From Nonomuraea glycinis (GTDB lineage Bacteria; Actinomycetota; Actinomycetes; Streptosporangiales; Streptosporangiaceae): a stretch of 64,000 nt of DNA. The DNA lies in the NCBI RefSeq assembly GCF_014646515.1, contig NZ_BMNK01000001.1, positions 1,002,085-1,066,084 of the forward strand. Direction: 5' to 3'. A model generated the notes under the pieces. That model ran no database searches. It was not told the origin of the DNA and was given only the letters and a program-made list of their open reading frames with translations. Positions 54,221 through 62,326 of this stretch are shown here, in pieces. Made by a program: the position numbers and the translations under genes. The stretch's first letter is position 1. The number at the start of each line of letters is the position of its first letter.

Positions 54221-54550
54221 CTAAGCCGCCTTCGGTGTGGCCACGGTGATGGCCTCGGCGCGAAAGCCGAGACCGGACCGGCCGTTCATCGACCAGAAGA
54301 ACGCCGCCAGGCCGACCGGCCGGACCTGTACGCCCTCGGGGATCTGCGGGAACGTCACGCTCGGGAACGTCACCACGATCACCGGGTTGCGCCGGTCGTC
54401 GTTCGGCTTGGGCAGGAGCGGGATCGTGTACAGCTCCCGCCCCTCGGCGTCCCGCTTCACCTCGCCGGTGGCGCGGTCCACGATCTTGGGCTCGGACTCA
54501 CCGGCGACGATGAAGGCCAGGTTGGTGATGTCGACGGGGATGTTGCGCAT
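54221..54550 (-). CDS. Pra-like AICE protein
   Basis: 109 residues, beta-rich, with IVDRATGEVKRDAEGRELYT, VIVVTFPSVTFPQIPEGVQV and VRPVGLAAFFWSMNGRSGLG. This resembles the small proteins annotated in AICEs as replication, integration and excision activators (Pra) by layout, but I cannot confirm orthology. GAGGAG precedes the ATG. It opens the leftward operon and starts beside the operator array. Confidence 0.6.
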   Translation of the reverse strand: MRNIPVDITNLAFIVAGESEPKIVDRATGEVKRDAEGRELYTIPLLPKPNDDRRNPVIVVTFPSVTFPQIPEGVQVRPVGLAAFFWSMNGRSGLGFRAEAITVATPKAA

Positions 54551-54570
54551 GGTGAACTCCTCTGAAAAGT

Positions 54571-54679
54571 TGCCTAACTTGGCTAGGCATCTCTGCTGAC
54601 GAGTTCATGTTGCCCAGCATGGCTAGCCATGTCAAGCATGTGCGAGTAACTGGACTAGGCAACCTAGAAGAACTAGGCT
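54571..54679. promoter_or_regulatory. Operator array between Pra-like gene and GntR regulator
   Basis: Four CTAGGC-like sites lie within ~110 bases: TGCCTA-N7-TAGGCA (54571-54589), the perfect palindrome CATGGCTAGCCATG (54618-54631), CTAGG-CAA-CCTAG (54655-54667) and AACTAGGCT (54671-54679). KorA-type GntR regulators of AICEs bind such repeats and shut transfer genes. The last two sites sit just before the regulator start, consistent with autoregulation. Confidence 0.75.
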
Positions 54680-54686
54680 GATTTGC

Positions 54687-55532
54687 GTGATGAGTCTCGA
54701 TCCCGACGACCCCCGCCCGCCGTACCAGCAGGTCGCCAACGCCCTACGCGCCGCGATCCTGACCAAGAAGTTCGAGCCGGGGGAGAAGCTCCCCTCAGGC
54801 CACGACCTGGCCAAGACGTACGGCGTGGCGCGCATGACCATCCAGCAGGCCATCCGCCTGCTCCGCGACGAGGGCCTGGTCGTCTCCCGGCAAGGCAGCG
54901 GCGTGTTCGTCCGCGAGCGCACCGAACGGCCCGTCGAACTCCGCCCGCACATCGAACGGGCCTTCGAGGAGCCGAACGTCTCCATCGACTTCGCCGGCTT
55001 CTCCGGCGAGACCCTCAACGGGATGCTTCAAGAACCGCTGGACAAGATCCGGCTCGGACGGCTCACACCCGAGTCCATCAGCATCCGCATCCTGGTCCCC
55101 GACATGGAACACCCCATGTCCCTGCCCTGCCGCGCCGAAGACCTGAGCGACGATCCGGTGATCCGCACCCGCGCCCTGCGCATCCAGCAGCGCAGCACCC
55201 AGGCCATCGCCGACGCCGTCCACGAACTGGCCGACCTCGGACTCGTCAAGACCGCCACCGTCCACGTACGCGCCCACCAGACCGCGCCCGCGTTCAAGTT
55301 CTACGTGATCAACCGCGAGCGGGTGTTCTTCGGCTTCTACCCCGTCGTCAAGCACACCGTGCGCATCAAGGGAGAGCCGCACGAGCTGTACGACGTCATG
55401 GGCAAGGACGCACTGCTCTTCCACTACGAGATCACCGAAGACCCCGCCTCGATGGCCTCCCAGTACGTCACCGAGACCCGCCGCTGGTTCGACAGCATGT
55501 GGACCACCATCAGCCGCGAGGTCGACCTATGA
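54687..55532 (+). CDS. GntR-family regulator (KorSA-like)
   Basis: 281 residues from GTG 54687 (ATG 54690 also possible). N-terminal winged helix: YQQVANALRAAILTKKFEPG, EKLPSGHDLAKTYGVARMT, IQQAIRLLRDEGLVVSRQG and SGVFVRE. The C-terminal ~190 residues differ from UTRA/FadR types. By position it is the transfer repressor of the element. Its stop overlaps the HAD start (ATGA). Confidence 0.88.
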   Translation: MMSLDPDDPRPPYQQVANALRAAILTKKFEPGEKLPSGHDLAKTYGVARMTIQQAIRLLRDEGLVVSRQGSGVFVRERTERPVELRPHIERAFEEPNVSIDFAGFSGETLNGMLQEPLDKIRLGRLTPESISIRILVPDMEHPMSLPCRAEDLSDDPVIRTRALRIQQRSTQAIADAVHELADLGLVKTATVHVRAHQTAPAFKFYVINRERVFFGFYPVVKHTVRIKGEPHELYDVMGKDALLFHYEITEDPASMASQYVTETRRWFDSMWTTISREVDL

Positions 55533-56200
55533 CCCCCGCAGCCGACCTCCTACGCCAGGCCGATGCCGTGCTGCTCGACTTCGACGGCCCCGTGTGCAAC
55601 ATCTTCGCCGGGCTGCCCGCGTCCGTGGTCGCTTCCCGGCTCAAGGAACTGCTCATCAGAGAGGGGGTACGACTGCCGCAGGACGTCGAAGCGCTGGACG
55701 ACCCGCTCAAAGTGCTGCGCCGTACCGCCGACATCGCGCCCGAACTGGTCGACAAGGTCGAGACCGCGCTCATGGCCAACGAGGTCGAGGCAGCGACCTG
55801 CGCCGCGATCACACCGGGCGTTCGCGAGTTCCTCGAAGCTTGCGCAGTGGTCGGCAAGCCGGTCGCCATCGTGAGCAACAACTCCGAGCCCGCCATCGAG
55901 ACCTTCCTTGCCCTGACGGACTTGGGGGAGTGGGTCACCGCGGTATCCGGGCGCCCCATCGGAGAGCCGGAACAGATGAAACCGCATCCGCAATCGACGC
56001 TACGCGCATGCAAGGCGCTGGGAGTTGAGCCTGCACGGGCCGTACTGATCGGAGACTCCGACTTCGATATGCAAGCCGCAAGCAGCGCAGGAATCCGCAG
56101 CATCGCCTACGCCAATGAGCAGGGGAAGGCCGAGAGCCTCACGCAGGCTGGAGCCGATGCGGTGACCCGCAGCATGGCCGAGCTTGCGGAGCAGCGGTAA
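55529..56200 (+). CDS. HAD-superfamily hydrolase
   Basis: 223 residues. Motif I DFDGPV (D17, D19), motif II SNNSEPA, motif III in EQMKPHP and motif IV GDSDFDM are all present, so it should be an active phosphatase of the beta-phosphoglucomutase-like subgroup, with a helical cap between I and II. It is coupled to the GntR gene. In related AICEs a NUDIX gene often holds this place, so it may process a nucleotide signal; that is inference. Confidence 0.88.
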   Translation: MTPAADLLRQADAVLLDFDGPVCNIFAGLPASVVASRLKELLIREGVRLPQDVEALDDPLKVLRRTADIAPELVDKVETALMANEVEAATCAAITPGVREFLEACAVVGKPVAIVSNNSEPAIETFLALTDLGEWVTAVSGRPIGEPEQMKPHPQSTLRACKALGVEPARAVLIGDSDFDMQAASSAGIRSIAYANEQGKAESLTQAGADAVTRSMAELAEQR

Positions 56201-56231
56201 CGACGCCCAACCGACAGGCAGATAGGGCGGT

Positions 56232-58234
56232 TGTCTAGTCCCATGAGATGCCTGACGTTTCTGTCCCACGACATCGGCGACAGGTGATCTAGGAAACATG
56301 GTCGACCTTGTACGGCCGATGCACTTTGACGTTGCGGACCGGCAGATCGGTGGTGCGGTGCACCGTGCGCGGTCCTTCCTCCAGGTCGATGGTCAGCGTG
56401 GTGTCGCTGACGTGCACGGTGACGACCTGGCCGGCGTGCAGGCGGCCGAGGGAGACGGCCTGCCGGGTGACCATGATCACGCCGAAGGCGTTCGCGCGCC
56501 GCTGCACTGTGACCGGTGACCGCTCCGGAACCGGCGGCGGCCCCGCCGGGCGGGCGCCACGCAGCTGCAGGCACTTGGCCCAGATCAGCGGGTTCGGGCG
56601 GGTACGCAGCAGTTGGCGGCTGTCGGGGTCGAGGAACATCAGCGTGTTCTCCTCAATCCGGATGGTGACCCGGCGCCCGCCCAGGATCTCCGCCGCCAGC
56701 AGATACCGGCCGGCCAGGCTGACCATGCCGTACTTGTTCACCGTCCGCTCCACCTCCACCACCGCGTCGCTCTCCGCCTGCGGCAGCGGCGACGGCCCCG
56801 CCGACCGGCCACCATCGGCGAACAACCGGGCCAGATCACTGGTCGACAGATGTGAGCGCAGGCTCTTCAACCGCACCCCGCCGACCAGCAGATGGATCAC
56901 ATTCACATCCGCCCAGAACGTGATCACCTGACCGGCGCGGGCCGGACCCAGCCAGAACTGCTTACCCGCCACCCCCAGGTTGCCGCTGGCCGGCACCACC
57001 CGCTCGAACTCGATCGGCCCACCCGACCAGGCCGCCGCCGGACTCGCCGCCCGCTCAGCCCCGCGCTCGCCCTCGTCGCTGCTCTTGCTGTTGATTCGGC
57101 CCTTCGGCGCCGCAGGCGTGACGTCGGCCGCCATCTCCTGCGCGTCAGGCGGCGGGTCGGGCTGCGCGGTCAAGATGGCCGGCAGGCGCAGCGGCAGCAG
57201 TTCCCGCTCCGCCTGGCTCACCGGGACGAACCGGTCGGCCGGGACCGCCATGTCCAGGCTCTGATGCGGCCGGGCGGTGTTGTAATGGGTCACCCACGCA
57301 TCCAGCGCGGCCTGGAAGGCGGCCAGGTCCTCGAACGGGTCAGCGTCGTCCAGCAGCTCGCGGCGCATCGACTGGTGGAAGCGCTCCACCTTGCCGGTCG
57401 TCGTCGGTGAACGCGGCTGCGTGAGCCGGTGCACGATCGCGTTGTCCCGGCAGATCCGGTCGAACAGCACCTCACCGCCATGCCCGAACCGTGCGGTGAA
57501 CTGCTTGCCATTGTCCGTCAGCACCTCACCCGGCGCCCCGAACGCTCGCAACGCCTCAGTAAAGGCGAGGCAGACGGCCCGGCCGGTGGCCCGCACCACC
57601 GCCTTGGCGACCACACAGAAGCGCGAATGGTCATCCACGCCGGTGACCACCTTCACCTCGCACCCATCGGCCAGGAACACACCGCCCACGATGTCCATCT
57701 GCCATAACTCCATCGGCGCCTCACGCTGCCAGCGCCGATAGACCTTCTTGCGCCGCCCCGCACCGGGGTCGATCAGCCCGTGACGCACCAGCGCCCGATA
57801 CACCCCCATCCGCGACGGCGGCGGATCCACCCCGCGCAGGCCGGCCTCATGCGCCAACCGGACCGGACCCCACCGCGGATGCTGGCGACGCAGCTCACAC
57901 ACCAGCACCTCCACCCGCGCACTCATCTGCGACGGAGACGAACGCGGCCGCCGCGAACGGTCCACCAGGCCACCAAGCCCGGACTCCCGATAACGCGACA
58001 CCCAGCCCGACAACGTCTGCCGCGCCACCCCCACCTCACGCGCGACCTCGGTCACCGAACCACCCGCCAGCACCGCCAGCACAGCCCGATACCGCTGCTC
58101 CACCACGGACATATCCACCAGGGCCAATCCCGGCCTCCCGACGCACGACGCCGCAACGACGCACGCCAGACTGGCCGATGACAGCACCTGTCGCCCATGT
58201 CCTGGGACTCATCCGTCAAGCATGTCCCGGGACA
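56232..58234. mobile_element. IS481-family insertion sequence
   Basis: The ends are imperfect inverted repeats: the left starts TGTCTAGTCCCATG and includes TGACG and GACATCGGCGACAGGTG; the right, read inward, starts TGTCCCGGGACATG and includes TGACG and GACATGGGCGACAGGTG. A single transposase gene fills the interior. No target-site duplication is obvious. It sits downstream of the HAD gene and does not break an AICE core gene. Confidence 0.8.
56289..58112 (-). CDS. IS481-family transposase with triplicated C-terminal module
   Basis: 607 residues from ATG 58112. N-terminal HTH (VTEVAREVGVARQTLSGWVS), then the DDE core: MDIVGGVFLADG, VLTDNGKQF and KVERFHQSM. This part (~340 residues) is a normal IS481 transposase. 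The remaining ~240 residues hold three related modules starting near residues 367 (ERVVPASGNLGVAGKQF), 452 (ERTVNKYGMVSLAGRYL) and 534 (QRRANAFGVIMVTRQAV), each with an aGq/gG-rr-vt segment. These may be small beta-barrels for DNA or partner binding. Confidence 0.88.
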   Translation of the reverse strand: MSVVEQRYRAVLAVLAGGSVTEVAREVGVARQTLSGWVSRYRESGLGGLVDRSRRPRSSPSQMSARVEVLVCELRRQHPRWGPVRLAHEAGLRGVDPPPSRMGVYRALVRHGLIDPGAGRRKKVYRRWQREAPMELWQMDIVGGVFLADGCEVKVVTGVDDHSRFCVVAKAVVRATGRAVCLAFTEALRAFGAPGEVLTDNGKQFTARFGHGGEVLFDRICRDNAIVHRLTQPRSPTTTGKVERFHQSMRRELLDDADPFEDLAAFQAALDAWVTHYNTARPHQSLDMAVPADRFVPVSQAERELLPLRLPAILTAQPDPPPDAQEMAADVTPAAPKGRINSKSSDEGERGAERAASPAAAWSGGPIEFERVVPASGNLGVAGKQFWLGPARAGQVITFWADVNVIHLLVGGVRLKSLRSHLSTSDLARLFADGGRSAGPSPLPQAESDAVVEVERTVNKYGMVSLAGRYLLAAEILGGRRVTIRIEENTLMFLDPDSRQLLRTRPNPLIWAKCLQLRGARPAGPPPVPERSPVTVQRRANAFGVIMVTRQAVSLGRLHAGQVVTVHVSDTTLTIDLEEGPRTVHRTTDLPVRNVKVHRPYKVDHVS

Positions 58235-58912
58235 ACACAAAGCCGGGCAGGGCGGCCCATGATTCATACCTTCCCTACGTCATCAAGCCGCCGCCCGATG
58301 GGCGGCGGGCGGCCGGGCGGTCCGGGCGGGCGTGCGGCCTCTTCGGGCCGGTCCCGCCCGGCCACCCCGCCGCCACAACGGACGCACAGCCCCGAAGCTC
58401 GACAGAACCAGAACCAGCCTCGCATGACGTGTTATCGTCCGCTTGCCCCCTCAAACGGTGCATAAGGGTGCCCGAGGCGTAGCCGAACCAGTGGGAGGAA
58501 GAGGCGACCTGGGGGTAACCGCACGTCCGTGGCCCACGCTCGGGGTCCTGAATAATCCCCACTGGACCTTGTAAAAGCGCCTCCGGCGGGAGCACTCCGG
58601 CACCGAGGTGATCGCCACACGGCCCTGGACGTTGATGGGTGGCTGGGGGCTGATCACCTCGCACACCATCGACTCAGGCAAGCCCAGCAGACCGGCTCCT
58701 CCGTATCAAGCCCGGCTCTGACCGCAGGACAACGCATGATCGAGGAACGGCTACCGGCGAACGTGCACGCGAAGCCGAGCTTGACACTCCGTCCCCGGCC
58801 CGCTGCCGCTACGCGGTGAGTCGACGGCGTACGAGGTGATCAGATGGTGGTGCTGTAGGTGGGCGAAATAACCACGCGAGGCGATAAGTGATCAAGAGTA
58901 TTATCGAGTCCC
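58235..58912. other. AICE non-coding stretch, possible origin/transfer locus
   Basis: No convincing gene in ~680 bases. The first ~150 bases are very GC-rich with CGGGCGGGCGG-type inverted runs. CGAGGTGATC occurs at 58604 and 58832, and its complement GATCACCTCG at 58652. AICEs need a rep origin and a TraB clt site, and such spaced short repeats are candidates; nothing here proves it. Confidence 0.4.
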
Positions 58913-59548
58913 ATGGGAAACAACAGTCCGGACCTCCGCTTCGGCATCAAGGTCGCGGGATTGCGCTCACGTACATGGCGCGTTCGGTCGGGCGTCTCGA
59001 AGCCTGAGCTCTTTCTAGAGCGAGAAGGACTGGAGAAGGCTGCGCATATCAGCCTCCACGAATCGGGATCCTGGCACTATAAGACGAACAAGCGGGAGAG
59101 TGTGCGCTGGACACGCCCGGCAGAGATCGCAGCAGGGTTCACCCGTGCAGTCCTGATCGTTCAGCCGGTTGCTGTCGCCATGATTTCGCTCGCTGATCCT
59201 GATGGTGTGCACCTCATCGAGGTGGATGAGGACTCAGATGCGATGAACTTCGACGTCTTCATCGAGCGGCCCGGCACCGATCTCTCTAGCTGGCCGGGGC
59301 GGACTGCCATGGGTACGGTCCTGGTCGGAAGGATTCCTCTAGCGAACAACGCCGGATGGTGCTCGGTGGTAGCCCGTCAGGCGCCGCTGTCCGACCCCAT
59401 AGAGCTTCCTCGTCCGGACGAGGACACGATCGAGAAGATGCGAGAGGCCGCTGAGCAAGATGGCCTTTATATGACATCTGTGCACGACGTTTCGGACGGA
59501 ACGATGGCCTTTGTGGATGGCCGTCTGATCTTCAACTCCCATTCGTAA
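58913..59548 (+). CDS. AICE cargo protein of unknown function
   Basis: 211 residues, visibly less GC-rich than neighbours. Begins MGNNSPDLRFGIKVAGLRSR, then HISLHESGSWHYKTNKRESV, a hydrophobic strand region VLIVQPVAVAMISLADPDGV, an acidic VDEDSD and the closing DGTMAFVDGRLIF. It looks beta-rich and soluble. No signal peptide or known motif. It is the only gene between the IS and attR, the usual cargo position, and its base composition suggests a different origin. Confidence 0.7.
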   Translation: MGNNSPDLRFGIKVAGLRSRTWRVRSGVSKPELFLEREGLEKAAHISLHESGSWHYKTNKRESVRWTRPAEIAAGFTRAVLIVQPVAVAMISLADPDGVHLIEVDEDSDAMNFDVFIERPGTDLSSWPGRTAMGTVLVGRIPLANNAGWCSVVARQAPLSDPIELPRPDEDTIEKMREAAEQDGLYMTSVHDVSDGTMAFVDGRLIFNSHS

Positions 59549-59759
59549 TGGTGTGAGGTTAGACGGCGCTGACTGCTCTACCCGGCCGAAGCGCTGTGGT
59601 TGTAACAAGAACAGCGCGTGTGCGCGCTTCGGGATAGGTCGGCTGGGTGACCAACTGGGTGACGATCGAGGCGTACGAGCGCGGACGTTCACGGACCTTG
59701 TCTGACTGTTTCCCCAGGTAGAGGCTCGCTATTGGCCCTTTCTGCGTGACGATCAAGTG
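59549..59759. other. AICE right end, no gene
   Basis: Between the cargo stop and attR I see no supported gene. The minus-strand reading through attR is the antisense of the tRNA fragment. Confidence 0.5.
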
Positions 59760-59811
59760 GCTTTGGGAGCAAGAAGTCGCAGGTTCAAATCCTGTCGCCC
59801 CGACTTGCCTG
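59760..59811. repeat. attR (52-bp direct repeat, tRNA-Pro fragment)
   Basis: Right copy of the attachment repeat, containing the 3' 44 bases of tRNA-Pro. Without a 5' half it cannot form a tRNA. Confidence 0.95.
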
Positions 59812-60073
59812 ACCAGCACGAAGGCCACTCACCGAATTCGGGAGTGGCCTTCTGCGTGACCACGGCTCCACGCGGCCCTCGAAGGCGCGGTTCAGGGCCA
59901 AGCTGACCCTCCCCATGCCGGTGGGAGCGCGATGGACGGGCTCCAAGATCGTCCTTTACACTGGCCGACGGCGTCTCACCTTGAACAAGTGCACAGCGTG
60001 AGGGGCTCCGTGCCATCTGCGGCGGGGTGATGTCCCCCCGCTGCGTCCTGAGCAGTGGGCCGCCCATGGTGAG

Positions 60074-60098
60074 TTCGCCCGGCGGTCCGCCGGGCGAA
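60074..60098. promoter_or_regulatory. Near-perfect 25-bp palindrome before the ESX-like operon
   Basis: TTCGCCCGGCGG and CCGCCGGGCGAA flank a single T. The right arm runs into the GAAGGAAGG ribosome binding site of the gene at 60113. As RNA it could hide that site; as DNA it could be an operator. A TACACT -10-like element lies ~110 bases upstream. Confidence 0.5.
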
Positions 60099-60112
60099 GG
60101 AAGGTGTGCCGA

Positions 60113-60655
60113 TTGTCCAGCGACGTCTCCCTAGAGCCGACATATCCGGATTCGCCGTCCGCAAGTCCCGCGACGAGCGCCTCGACTCCGCCGGCCGCCA
60201 CGCTCAGCCCGTGCCCGCACACCCCGACGTGCCCGTCCTCCGTGTGCCTCCCACCGGGTCTACGCGACGGCGGACCCCCGGCCACCGCTGACCGGGGCGC
60301 CGTCATCCCCTCCTCGGCGGCCGGCGGCGGTGTCGAGTTCCGTACCGATACGATCGCTTCGTTCGCCGAGGTGATGGATGCGGCGGCCAACGTGGTCGAC
60401 CAGCTCAAGGCGGCCACCCCTAGATTCGACGGAGGGAATCTCGCACCCGTCGCCGGCATCCCGATGATCGGGCTGGTGTTCGTCGGCAGGCTCAACGACG
60501 TCGCCGACACCTGGGCGGACTGCGCGGAGATCCTGCGCGGCGTGCTGGAGAAGGACGGCGGGAAGCTCTTCAAGGTCGCCGAGAACTACCGTGCCGCCAA
60601 CGAGCGGACCGTGACCGCCATCGAGAAGACAGACCCCTGGAAGACAGCCTCATGA
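60113..60655 (+). CDS. ESX/EspC-like helical protein
   Basis: 180 residues from TTG 60113 (GAAGGAAGG before it; GTG 60104 possible). The first ~70 residues are Pro/Ser/Ala-rich and disordered. The last ~105 are two long helices ending GKLFKVAENYRAANERTVTA, the pattern of EspC/DUF2580-like type VII secretion proteins. It is the first gene of a coupled four-gene unit. The export system itself (EccC etc.) is not in the window. Confidence 0.6.
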   Translation: MSSDVSLEPTYPDSPSASPATSASTPPAATLSPCPHTPTCPSSVCLPPGLRDGGPPATADRGAVIPSSAAGGGVEFRTDTIASFAEVMDAAANVVDQLKAATPRFDGGNLAPVAGIPMIGLVFVGRLNDVADTWADCAEILRGVLEKDGGKLFKVAENYRAANERTVTAIEKTDPWKTAS

Positions 60656-61482
60656 CGCCTCCCCAGCCCCCCAAGCTGAACTTGCCCAGCAGGATGCCCA
60701 CGCCCGGCCCGGGCCGGCTCAACGTGTACGACCCCAACGGCAAGCTCATGCGGACCGTCAGCTTCGGGCAGCGTACGGACCCCGGATTCTTCAAGAACGT
60801 GGTGGCCCAGGTACGCAGTCACAACAAGCCGATCCGGCTCGGGCTGGCCATGTCCGGCTTCGGCGTGGCGGGAGGGGCGCTGGTGGTGGCCTCCGTCGTG
60901 AACCTCGGCAACCCCTTCCTCTTCTACGACCGCCGGGAACGGTGGATGGAGCTGCACGGCCACCTCAAGGGCAGTGCCTGGGACGTGTGGATCACCTACT
61001 TCAGCGTGATCTCGGGCAACTGGAAGGGCCACGCGGTCGACACGCTCCAGCAGTACCTCCGGTTCAAGCTGATCGGCATGTTCGACCAACTCGGCAGCAT
61101 CGCCAAGGACATGACCGGCACCATGAACAGCCAGTACAAGGAGGTGCTGGAGTACGATCTGTCGGCCGCCGCGATGTGGGCCACCGCCGCGCCGGTCTTC
61201 AAGGCGCTCACCAAGATGAGCGCCCACCCGGTCGGCCGGGTCGCCCTGATGACGCAGGCCGGCGTTTTCCTCACCGCCGCCGGCACCATGCTCAAGCAGT
61301 TCTCGGACGTCTACAACAAGTACGAGAGCGAGCTCAAGGATCTCGCGCTCAAGCTCGACGAAGTGCAGGGCATCTTCTACAAGATGGGCAATCCCGACAT
61401 GGGCGCCCGCGATCTGCACGTACACCCGGACGTCGAGAAGATCGACCACTGGCAGCCCGCCTCCGCGGAGGGGGCCAGATGA
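60652..61482 (+). CDS. WXG-like helical protein with membrane segment
   Basis: 276 residues. A Pro-rich start, one hydrophobic helix (LAMSGFGVAGGALVVASVV), then long helices with W-K-G in ISGNWKGHAVDTLQQYLRF and MTGTMNSQYKEVLEYDL, like the helix-turn-helix WXG100 unit, and a C-terminal coiled coil. ATGA overlap with the upstream gene. It is probably a type VII secretion substrate or pore-associated protein; inference from layout. Confidence 0.6.
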   Translation: MTPPQPPKLNLPSRMPTPGPGRLNVYDPNGKLMRTVSFGQRTDPGFFKNVVAQVRSHNKPIRLGLAMSGFGVAGGALVVASVVNLGNPFLFYDRRERWMELHGHLKGSAWDVWITYFSVISGNWKGHAVDTLQQYLRFKLIGMFDQLGSIAKDMTGTMNSQYKEVLEYDLSAAAMWATAAPVFKALTKMSAHPVGRVALMTQAGVFLTAAGTMLKQFSDVYNKYESELKDLALKLDEVQGIFYKMGNPDMGARDLHVHPDVEKIDHWQPASAEGAR

Positions 61483-61862
61483 CGCACAGTGACGCCTTCA
61501 ACGAGGGCAGGGAAGGTGACATCCCCGGGCTGATCCGCGAGATCGAGGGCTGGGTCGACGCGTTCGCCGGCGCGCTGCGCGGCCTGGAGGAGCAGCGGAT
61601 GACCGGTGCCGACGACACGGGCCGGGTGGCGGCCACGGTCTCGGGCTCCGGACGGCTGCTGCGGGTGGCGATCGACCCCAGAGCGATGCGAGACCTGGAC
61701 CATGTCGCCCTCGGCCAGGCCGTCCTCCAGGCCGTCGGCGCCGCTCGCGGCGCGATGGGCGAAGGGCTGACCGCGACGATGGACACCCTGACCGGCGGCC
61801 GGCCAGAGCCCGACCTGGACGTACTGGAGAAGTATTTCGACGCGGTCCTGCGCGAGGAGTGA
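61479..61862 (+). CDS. YbaB/EbfC-like protein (EspL-like)
   Basis: 127 residues. A helix (IRE-IEGWVDAFAGALRGLE) then the YbaB-type strands ADDTGRVAATVSGSGRLLRV and IDPRAMRDLDHVALGQAVLQ. YbaB proteins bind DNA, but in ESX loci a relative (EspL) serves as a chaperone-like partner. It overlaps the WXG-like gene by ATGA, which favours the ESX role. Confidence 0.7.
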   Translation: MTHSDAFNEGREGDIPGLIREIEGWVDAFAGALRGLEEQRMTGADDTGRVAATVSGSGRLLRVAIDPRAMRDLDHVALGQAVLQAVGAARGAMGEGLTATMDTLTGGRPEPDLDVLEKYFDAVLREE

Positions 61863-61864
61863 GC

Positions 61865-62239
61865 ATGGACGAGATGCGGGAGCTGCGGATGCTCGCCGAA
61901 CGACTCGCGGGGGCGTCCGCCAGGATCGACCCGATCGTCGAGGAGTGGAGCGCGCGCACCTTCACCGGCTCGGCCGCCGGTGGTGGTGTCGTCGCGACGG
62001 TGGATCCGGCGGGGACACTCCTGGCGCTCGACATCAGCGAGCTGAGCAAGCGCAGGCACGACGGTGTGACGCTCGGGGACGCGGTGGTCCAGGCCGTGCA
62101 CGCGGCCGAGCGGGTGGCCGAGCGGGCCAAGGCCGCGATGATGCGGGAGCTGGAGGCCGCGGCGGGGCCGCACCTCGGCGGCCTGCTCGGCGACGCCCAA
62201 CGCAGCTTCGAGGCCCGCGCGAACCGCGAACCGGAGTGA
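61865..62239 (+). CDS. YbaB/EbfC-like protein 2
   Basis: 124 residues from ATG 61865 (GGAG five bases upstream; GTG 61859 also possible). Same pattern as its neighbour: RELRMLAERLAGASARIDPI, GSAAGGGVVATVDPAGTLLA and LDISELSKRRHDGVTLGDAV. Probably a heterodimer partner of the preceding protein. Confidence 0.7.
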   Translation: MDEMRELRMLAERLAGASARIDPIVEEWSARTFTGSAAGGGVVATVDPAGTLLALDISELSKRRHDGVTLGDAVVQAVHAAERVAERAKAAMMRELEAAAGPHLGGLLGDAQRSFEARANREPE

Positions 62240-62248
62240 CTCCGGGAG

Positions 62249-62269
62249 CCTGCCCGGCGGCGAGGCAGG
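62249..62269 (+). terminator. Weak hairpin after the ESX-like operon
   Basis: CCTGCC and GGCAGG pair over a nine-base loop ten bases after the last YbaB-like stop. Confidence 0.35.
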
Positions 62270-62326
62270 GCTGAACGTTTCACGATCCGTCTCGGCGAGA
62301 CCAGGCCGCCGGATGGGGCCGATCAG

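Larger units (their letters stand above)
48010..59811. mobile_element. pSAM2-type integrative and conjugative element (AICE) in tRNA-Pro
   Basis: 52 bases beginning in the anticodon stem of tRNA-Pro (48010-48061) recur exactly at 59760-59811. Similarity continues ~45 bases further, including the tRNA terminator hairpin with a changed loop. Between the repeats lie all AICE functions: tyrosine integrase and excisionase beside attL, an HUH Rep, a TraB/FtsK translocase, a DUF2637 spread protein, a Pra-like protein and a GntR (KorSA-like) regulator. AICEs excise, replicate by rolling circle and transfer double-stranded DNA through TraB. All core genes are intact, so the element may still move. It carries an IS481-type insertion and one unknown cargo gene. 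Confidence 0.95.

Noticed and set aside
58275..58664. 129-codon minus-strand ORF between IS and cargo gene
   Set aside because: Pro/Gly/Arg-rich with no domain and no ribosome binding site. It probably reflects the GC-rich non-coding region.
60586..61449. 287-codon minus-strand frame
   Set aside because: Antisense to the WXG-like gene, which is supported by its ATGA overlaps on both sides.
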